Source of the DNA: Branchiostoma floridae
Lineage: Eukaryota > Chordata > Leptocardii > Amphioxiformes > Branchiostomatidae
Direction: 5' to 3'
DNA: 64,000 bases
Assembly: GCF_000003815.2 (NCBI RefSeq)
Contig: NC_049982.1
Coordinates: forward strand, 27,323,737 to 27,387,736
Both the position numbers and the translations under genes were made by a program. Under the pieces are notes generated by a model. The model was not told the origin of the DNA, did no database searches, and worked only from the letters and a program-made list of their open reading frames with translations. Numbering within the stretch: the first letter of the stretch is position 1; each line of letters opens with the position of its first letter. This document shows positions 59,385 to 64,000 of this stretch, piece after piece.

Positions 59385-60119
59385 ATGGACGACTCAGTGA
59401 TTTATCCGCAAGATCTCCAATATTGGAGGACACTGCCCGCGTACACCGGGCTCTCTAAACCTCCACAGGCGGACGCAGCGACGCAGACATCCCCCCGTCA
59501 CGACGGAGCCCGGACGCCGCCAACTGGAGACGTACCAGACACTTGGCCCGCGACCAAGCCAGCACCGACCGTTAAACGACCCCCGACATTGGAGGTTCTC
59601 AACGATGGAGTTGAAGCCAGGTTCTCTATTGGCGAAGACGTATTTGTTACAGTCGGTTGTTTCAAGGGGATGCCGCTAGTGAATGTGCGGAGGTTCTATC
59701 GACCTTGTCCCGGGAAAGACGTGTGGAAGCCCGGTAAACAAGGGCTGGCTCTAGCCCCAGAGCAATGGCTCGCTCTCAAACGCAACATGAGCAGCGTGTC
59801 GTCAGTTCTCCTGGCTTGCGGATTTTCAGCCAAGCACACATCATACAACGGGAACGGGAGCACGTTCCTACCCAGCCGATTCGACCTGGGAAACCAACGA
59901 TATGCCGTCGTGGAGCTGTTCAGAGGGGAAGCGGTCGTGAGTCTACGAGAGTTTTTCAGACCGAAAGCGGATCAAGGCAAACTCCTCCCGAGCAAGAAAG
60001 GGCTCAACCTATCAACCCAGCAGTGGGATGCCCTGGAGGAACAGGCAGACAAGATCGATGCCGTCCTGAAAACCGTCCTCGAGCAGAAATCGCTGACCAG
60101 CAAAGTTCTGAAAAAATAG
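59385..60119 (+). CDS. Protein with two PC4/SUB1-like domains (244 codons)
   Basis: After a Pro/Thr-rich N-terminus (1-70), two copies of a PC4-like fold appear. Domain 1 is at about 78-143 (ARFSIGEDVFVTVGCFKG, VRRFYRP, KPGKQGLALAPEQW) and domain 2 at about 163-232 (SRFDLGNQRYAVVELFRG, LREFFRP, SKKGLNLSTQQW). PC4/SUB1 binds single-stranded DNA and acts in transcription and replication; two domains in one chain could mimic the PC4 dimer. The N-terminus has TQT in AATQTSP, a weak LC8-binding-like motif. The TAG is at 60117-60119 and AATAAA follows at 60142-60147, so the gene appears to have its own transcript. The assignment is by motif pattern only and is not a core Polinton gene. Confidence 0.7.
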   Translation: MDDSVIYPQDLQYWRTLPAYTGLSKPPQADAATQTSPRHDGARTPPTGDVPDTWPATKPAPTVKRPPTLEVLNDGVEARFSIGEDVFVTVGCFKGMPLVNVRRFYRPCPGKDVWKPGKQGLALAPEQWLALKRNMSSVSSVLLACGFSAKHTSYNGNGSTFLPSRFDLGNQRYAVVELFRGEAVVSLREFFRPKADQGKLLPSKKGLNLSTQQWDALEEQADKIDAVLKTVLEQKSLTSKVLKK

Positions 60120-60141
60120 CGAACCAGTGATTTGTCATGAA

Positions 60142-60147
60142 AATAAA
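60142..60147 (+). terminator. Poly(A) signal after the PC4-like gene
   Basis: AATAAA 23 nt after the stop, followed by cttcctgtgg and a GT-rich stretch at 60186-60200, a normal arrangement for cleavage and polyadenylation. Confidence 0.6.
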
Positions 60148-60278
60148 CTTCCTGTGGTACAAACATGGGCAAAGATCTCATTGAAGTGTGTGTGTGTCAT
60201 GTTAATGCTATAGTAGGTTCGTTCAATAAGCGTGTGTGTGTGAGAGAGAGGCGCATGTGCATAAAAGAGCTGCATCTG

Positions 60279-60286
60279 TATAAAAG
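60279..60286 (+). promoter_or_regulatory. TATA box for the integrase transcript
   Basis: TATAAAAG at 60279-60286, with a second TATA-like ataaaag at 60261-60267. It lies between the poly(A) signal of the previous gene and the integrase ATG at 60463; a start near 60310 would leave a leader of about 150 nt. Confidence 0.5.
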
Positions 60287-60462
60287 GGCTAGCGTTCTAA
60301 CTAAACAGTCAGTCTCAGAGTTGGAGAGGCACAAACAACACGCATGGGTTGTCTTCCCGACATCGCGTTCTTGGGCGAGCTCTTTTGTGAGATAGTGGAC
60401 CGCGTTCATTGCGCGTGCATGTGTATGGGGGGACGAATATTTATGTTCTTTCGTGGTTTGGG

Positions 60463-61644
60463 ATGGTTTCCAAGAACCCCGGAAGGAGGAGGAGAAGGAA
60501 GGCGGGAGGGGGAAGCAAGCCCTACCCCACCAATCCTGCCGAGGAATGGCACGACGTCCTCCACAGGGTTTACTACGACCCCAGACATCCTGCAGGGTAC
60601 GGTGGAGTGGGACGGCTCCATCGAGCCGTGCGAGACAAGTACGGAGTCACCCGAAAACAAGTAGAAGCGTGGTTGCGTTCTCAAGACACCCACACCTTAC
60701 ACAAACCCATCAGACGACGTTTTCAAAGGAATCGAGTGATAACCGGAGGAATACACGACCAGTGGCAGGCTGATCTCGCCGATATGTCATCCCTCTCTCG
60801 GCATAATGACGGGTATCGCTATCTCCTGACCTGCATAGACGTATTTTCTAAATACGCGTGGGTCGTTCCCATCAAAGACAAGACGGGCCCCACCTTGGCG
60901 AAAGCCTTCCAAACCATCCTAGCCGAGGACGACCAAAAACCCAGGTGTCTTCAAACGGATCAAGGTACGGAGTTTCTCAATCGACACGTCCAGTCTCTAT
61001 TGAAGAAGGAAGGGATCAAATTCTTTACGACGTTTAGTGTGGAAACCAAAGCCAGTGTGGTGGAAAGGTTCAATCGTACGCTGAAGACGAGAATGTGGAA
61101 ATATTTCACCGCAAAGAACACGCACCGATACATCGACGTCCTGAGCGATCTGGTGTGGTCCTACAACCGCTCCTACCACCGCAGCATCAAAATGGCTCCC
61201 ATCGAAGTGAACGACAAGAACGAGGGGCTCGTGTGGCATACCCTGTACGGAGAAGGTGACATCTCGAAACGCCGGAAAGGGAGAAAACAACCGACGTCGT
61301 TCAAATTTCGAGTCGGAGATTCGGTTCGAATCAGCAAATCTAAACTGCGCCTGGAAAAGGGCTATACGCCCAATTGGACCACAGAGATATTTGTCGTCTC
61401 CGAACAAATTGCCCGCCGTCCTCCCGTTTATCGCGTGAAAGATTACGAAGGAGAAGTTTTGAGAGGGACGTTTTACGAAAAGGAGTTGCAGAAAGTTACG
61501 AAAAAAGACGACGACGTCTATCAAGTAGAGGACATCCTGGACACGAGAAGGCGAGGCAAAAAGAAGGAGTTCTTTGTGAAATGGAAAGGATATCCCGCCA
61601 AGTTTAATAGCTGGGTGAGAGAAGAGGACATGGTTCCCATATGA
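60463..61644 (+). CDS. Polinton integrase with chromodomain
   Basis: A 393-residue retroviral-type integrase. The N-terminal region (30-90, YYDPRHPAGYGGVGRLHRAV, VEAWLRSQDTHTLHKP) is characteristic of Polinton integrases. The core has catalytic Asp104 (WQADLADM), Asp166 (LQTDQGTEF) and Glu201 (ERFNRTLK), the last two 35 residues apart. The C-terminus is a chromodomain (351-393, YQVEDILD, FVKWKGYP, NSWVREEDM), which could direct insertion to marked chromatin. I chose ATG 60463 because the frame upstream has no other ATG and its TTG start is implausible; MVSKNPGRRRRRK is a basic start. The frame is intact, so the element may be young. Confidence 0.93.
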   Translation: MVSKNPGRRRRRKAGGGSKPYPTNPAEEWHDVLHRVYYDPRHPAGYGGVGRLHRAVRDKYGVTRKQVEAWLRSQDTHTLHKPIRRRFQRNRVITGGIHDQWQADLADMSSLSRHNDGYRYLLTCIDVFSKYAWVVPIKDKTGPTLAKAFQTILAEDDQKPRCLQTDQGTEFLNRHVQSLLKKEGIKFFTTFSVETKASVVERFNRTLKTRMWKYFTAKNTHRYIDVLSDLVWSYNRSYHRSIKMAPIEVNDKNEGLVWHTLYGEGDISKRRKGRKQPTSFKFRVGDSVRISKSKLRLEKGYTPNWTTEIFVVSEQIARRPPVYRVKDYEGEVLRGTFYEKELQKVTKKDDDVYQVEDILDTRRRGKKKEFFVKWKGYPAKFNSWVREEDMVPI

Positions 61645-61695
61645 TAAATACCGATGCACGTCCAGACATCGGGCATTGCTCAGACGCACCTCGCC

Positions 61696-62499
61696 ATGGC
61701 CAATTCGTTTTACGTCACTCTCCCCAGCGACGGAAGTATGGACGTCTTTCAAGAAAACACGGTCACGAATTATCGGACCAAACTGGCGCAGCCCGTAGAA
61801 CTGTCGGGAGAGTGGGAGGTGGCTCTCGTTGAGATACAATATCCTCACAGCTGGCTGAACGTTCGGGAAGGCGAAAACACCTTGGTGTATTTCATGGTGG
61901 ACGAAAAAGATGAAGGGAGTGGTCGGGAATACGAGATCGTCAAAATCTCCGCGGGGCACTACAAGGACGTTTTGCATCTCTTGAAAAGCCTGAACGAAGC
62001 CGCTTCCATACGTTACCCTAGCCTCTTCAAGCAACACGACATGTTTGCTTATGACAGCATCACGAAAAGAGTGACCATGGTCCTGCCTCCCATGGCGCAA
62101 AATTCGACGACAATGAAGACTTATCTGACGGGGCCATTGGCCGAAAAACTGGGATGGGGAGTAAAAGGCGCCATATACGGTAGCTGGGTACAGGCACCAC
62201 GTCCAGCCGACCCTAACCTGGGCTTTCACTCCTTGTACGTGTACGGGGATGTTGTGCAGCATCGTCCGGTGGGCGGACAGAAGGTCCCTCTGCTGAGAAT
62301 CGTCAAAATCGAGGGACAAGACGGGGACATCGTTGATCACCCTATCCCCACGCCTCACTACATACCTCTGGCCAGGAAACGATTCGAAACGATTGAAATC
62401 GATATAAGGAACGACCTCGGCGAACCCGTGCCATTTGTGCAAGGGCGAGTGATCGTAACACTTCACTTCAGACAGAGGCGGTCTTCCTACTTTTCCTAG
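61696..62499 (+). CDS. Polinton minor capsid (penton-like) protein
   Basis: 267 residues. I start it at ATG 61696 (gccATGg, strong context), not at the in-frame ATG 61654. The N-terminus SFYVTLPSDGSMDVFQENT and WEVALVEIQYPHSW is the recognisable signature of the conserved minor capsid gene that accompanies the major capsid gene in Polintons, modelled in the literature as a single jelly-roll penton. The rest is beta-rich, with no membrane segment. It sits 51 nt after the integrase stop and 2 nt before the next ATG, so these genes may share a transcript. Confidence 0.8.
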   Translation: MANSFYVTLPSDGSMDVFQENTVTNYRTKLAQPVELSGEWEVALVEIQYPHSWLNVREGENTLVYFMVDEKDEGSGREYEIVKISAGHYKDVLHLLKSLNEAASIRYPSLFKQHDMFAYDSITKRVTMVLPPMAQNSTTMKTYLTGPLAEKLGWGVKGAIYGSWVQAPRPADPNLGFHSLYVYGDVVQHRPVGGQKVPLLRIVKIEGQDGDIVDHPIPTPHYIPLARKRFETIEIDIRNDLGEPVPFVQGRVIVTLHFRQRRSSYFS

Positions 62500-62501
62500 A
62501 T

Positions 62502-62921
62502 ATGACGGGACAGCGAGGAGGACAGTTGCCGGTGTATTACGGACGGTCTATGCAGCGTGGTTACGGGTTGGGAGGGATTTTTCGCGGTTTGCTCAGATCC
62601 GCCGTACCTCTACTGAAACGAGGGGCCCAAAATGTGGGAAGACAGGCTCTAAGGAGCGGTATGGATTTAGCTCATGATGTCTTAAATGGTCAAGGGGTCA
62701 AACGCGCTGCCAAACGGAGAGCCGGCGAGTTTGGACAACGTCTGATGTCTGGGCAGAAAAGAGCCAGGGTGCGTGCACCGCCTGCACCGGTGGGGCAAAA
62801 CAAAGGACGAGGGGCGGGCAGGGGAAAGAAGCCATTAAAACGTGGAACGAGACCGCGTGCAGTCAGTCGCAAGAGAGTCGGTGCACAGCGCGGACGTACC
62901 TCTCCCGATATCTTCAATTAG
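62502..62921 (+). CDS. Small basic virion core-like protein
   Basis: 139 residues, starting 2 nt after the penton-like stop. The N-terminus has GYGLGGIFRGLLRSAVPLLK, an amphipathic glycine-rich helix, and the C-terminal half is extremely rich in Arg and Lys (AAKRRAG, GRGKKPLKRGTRPR). It resembles the small basic core or packaging proteins of adenoviruses and related virus-like elements in character, probably binding DNA. The family assignment is by composition and position between two capsid genes. Confidence 0.6.
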   Translation: MTGQRGGQLPVYYGRSMQRGYGLGGIFRGLLRSAVPLLKRGAQNVGRQALRSGMDLAHDVLNGQGVKRAAKRRAGEFGQRLMSGQKRARVRAPPAPVGQNKGRGAGRGKKPLKRGTRPRAVSRKRVGAQRGRTSPDIFN

Positions 62922-62937
62922 TCCCGATATAAACGAC

Positions 62938-64000
62938 ATGGCCCACATTCATCCCCTGTCGTGTTCCTGCACCAAATCAGAATTGGATCTGTTTGAAGTA
63001 CCGCCAACTCAGACGACCATAACGGACGGTAGATGGGTAGAGTATCATCCGGTGGCCAGTCTCGCCGAGTCTTCCCCGATAGAATTTGACATTCCTGGAG
63101 CGGGGGAGGAATTTACGGACCTTTCCCAGACGAAATTGTACGTGAAAGCCAAGATCGTTCTCCCTAACGGTAACGACCTGCCGGACAACGCCAAGGTAGG
63201 CCCGGTAAACCTGTGGCTTCAATCGCTCTTCTCGCAAGTCACGGTTACGGTCGCTGGCAAGGACATAACGGATTCCACTAATTGCTATCCATATCGTGCT
63301 TACCTGGAGACGCTGCTAAACTATGGGTCTGAAGCAAAGCAATCGCAGCTGACATCCGAACTTTTCTATCAAGACACGCCGGGACGACTTCACTTGGTCG
63401 ACCCCTACCCAACAGATCAGGGCGCAGTGGCAAACGAAGGATTGATGAAGCGTGCCAACATGACCCGCAACAGTCGCGAAGTGGACCTCATAGGACCCCT
63501 ACACGTCGATCTGTTTCATCAAGATCGCTTTTTGCTCAGCAAAGTCGACGTTAAAATCAAGCTGCACCGATCGAAACATCAATTCTGTCTGATGTCGCCT
63601 GGGGATCAGTTCAAAATTGTCATCACGGAGGCCGCCGTCTTTCTGAGAAAGGTCAACCTGTTACCCACCTATCAGCTGTCCATCGAAAGTCAACTCAACA
63701 AGCAGACGGCCAAGTATGCCCTTAAAAGGGTTCAGTTAAAACCTTTTACAATTCCCCGTGGTAACCATTCAGTGTCGAGCGACAATCTGTTCCTGGGACA
63801 GGTCCCCAAACGCGTGGCGATCGCTCTGGTGGACAACGCAGCCTTCCAGGGGTCGTTCGGTACCAACCCCTTTAACTTTCAACACTTTAACTTGAACTAC
63901 ATCAGTCTCTGCGTCAATGGGCAGGAGGTGCCTCACAAAGCGCTGACACCCAACTTTGCCGAGGGACAGTACATCAGATCCTACATGAACTTGTTTGGAA
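62938..64000 (+). CDS. Polinton major capsid protein, partial (runs off the window)
   Basis: Open from ATG 62938 to the window end, 354 codons without a stop. The N-terminus is MAHIHPLSCSCTKSELDLF, then FDIPGAGEEFTDLSQTKLYV and VNLWLQSLFSQVTVTVAGKD, a typical opening of the double jelly-roll major capsid protein of Polintons. Later NREVDLIGPLH-like sequence (NSREVDLIGPLHVDLFHQ) and YALKRVQLKPF also fit. Double jelly-roll capsid proteins build icosahedral particles, the reason Polintons are regarded as virus-related. The frame is intact as far as it can be seen. The C-terminus lies beyond 64000. Confidence 0.88.
   Translation, partial: MAHIHPLSCSCTKSELDLFEVPPTQTTITDGRWVEYHPVASLAESSPIEFDIPGAGEEFTDLSQTKLYVKAKIVLPNGNDLPDNAKVGPVNLWLQSLFSQVTVTVAGKDITDSTNCYPYRAYLETLLNYGSEAKQSQLTSELFYQDTPGRLHLVDPYPTDQGAVANEGLMKRANMTRNSREVDLIGPLHVDLFHQDRFLLSKVDVKIKLHRSKHQFCLMSPGDQFKIVITEAAVFLRKVNLLPTYQLSIESQLNKQTAKYALKRVQLKPFTIPRGNHSVSSDNLFLGQVPKRVAIALVDNAAFQGSFGTNPFNFQHFNLNYISLCVNGQEVPHKALTPNFAEGQYIRSYMNLFG

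Larger units (their letters stand above)
58640..64000 (+). mobile_element. Polinton/Maverick (adintovirus-like) element, left part
   Basis: Gene content in order: BCL-2-like (broken), tandem PC4-like, chromodomain integrase, penton-like minor capsid, basic core-like, major capsid. Integrase with jelly-roll capsid genes defines Polintons, which are considered virus-like elements. DNA polymerase B, ATPase and protease are not in the window and should lie to the right. The left boundary is approximate: I cannot see the right terminal repeat, so the TIR and the 6-bp target duplication cannot be set. The genes are GC-richer than the TPR region and, apart from the first, intact. Confidence 0.88.

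Noticed and set aside
60997-62466. 489-codon ORF on the minus strand opposite the integrase and penton-like genes
   Set aside because: It spans two well-supported sense genes and their spacer, has no recognisable motif, and is best explained as an antisense shadow of GC-rich coding sequence. It would be remarkable if conserved in other Polintons, but I see no support.

Overview
The window looks like animal genomic DNA, most probably from a lancelet (Branchiostoma). The reasons are spliced genes with GT-AG introns and conserved phases, Penelope-like elements carrying hammerhead ribozyme motifs, an L1/Tx1-type LINE, tRNA-derived SINEs, a Polinton/Maverick element, an intronless Shaker-type K+ channel gene, and a lineage-expanded TPR gene family of a kind I associate with amphioxus. 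The species call is inference. Two runs of N (33004-33285 and 45307-45542) show that this is a draft assembly.

From about 2.2 to 54 kb the window is a tandem array of four paralogous units, each a gene plus homologous 3' flank. Each gene encodes N-terminal TPR-like helices, a DUF294/GlnD-like nucleotidyltransferase domain with motif GS-x10-DLE, and a long array of 44-residue TPRs. Comparing the copies gives one five-exon model: a ~690-nt exon 1, three small exons of 107-116, 51 and 107 nt, and one giant exon of about 3 kb. Gene 1 (2476-6872) has a Penelope-like element where exon 1 should be. Gene 2 (11768-18969) is complete, with TATA-like and TGACGTAAT motifs upstream and recent internal repeat duplication. 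Gene 3 (25817-31652) has lost the usual start region, and its last exon is cut by two large DNA transposons of one family (31629-35696 and 35941-40899). Gene 4 (45543-51352) begins in an assembly gap and has a one-base frameshift late in its TPR array.

The two transposons share the terminal motif CACRGCACGAAA, 3-bp target duplications, internal satellite arrays and a homologous internal segment. They look like a little-known non-autonomous family. Other insertions are a 5'-truncated LINE with a clear target duplication (22178-25211), two Penelope-like remnants with outward-facing inverted ends, several MITEs and two SINEs.

The right end carries a Kv1-like channel gene on the minus strand (56136-57551), then the left part of a Polinton (about 58.6 kb to the window end). 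In order the Polinton holds a frameshifted BCL-2-like gene, a protein with two PC4/SUB1-like domains, a chromodomain integrase, a penton-like minor capsid protein, a small basic core-like protein, and the major capsid protein, which runs off the end. Between the BCL-2-like and PC4-like genes are four contiguous 10-mers resembling p53-family half-sites. Upstream lies a five-copy array of DR1-like nuclear-receptor motifs. The BCL-2-like and PC4-like genes, and the transposon family that broke gene 3, are the most unusual content.
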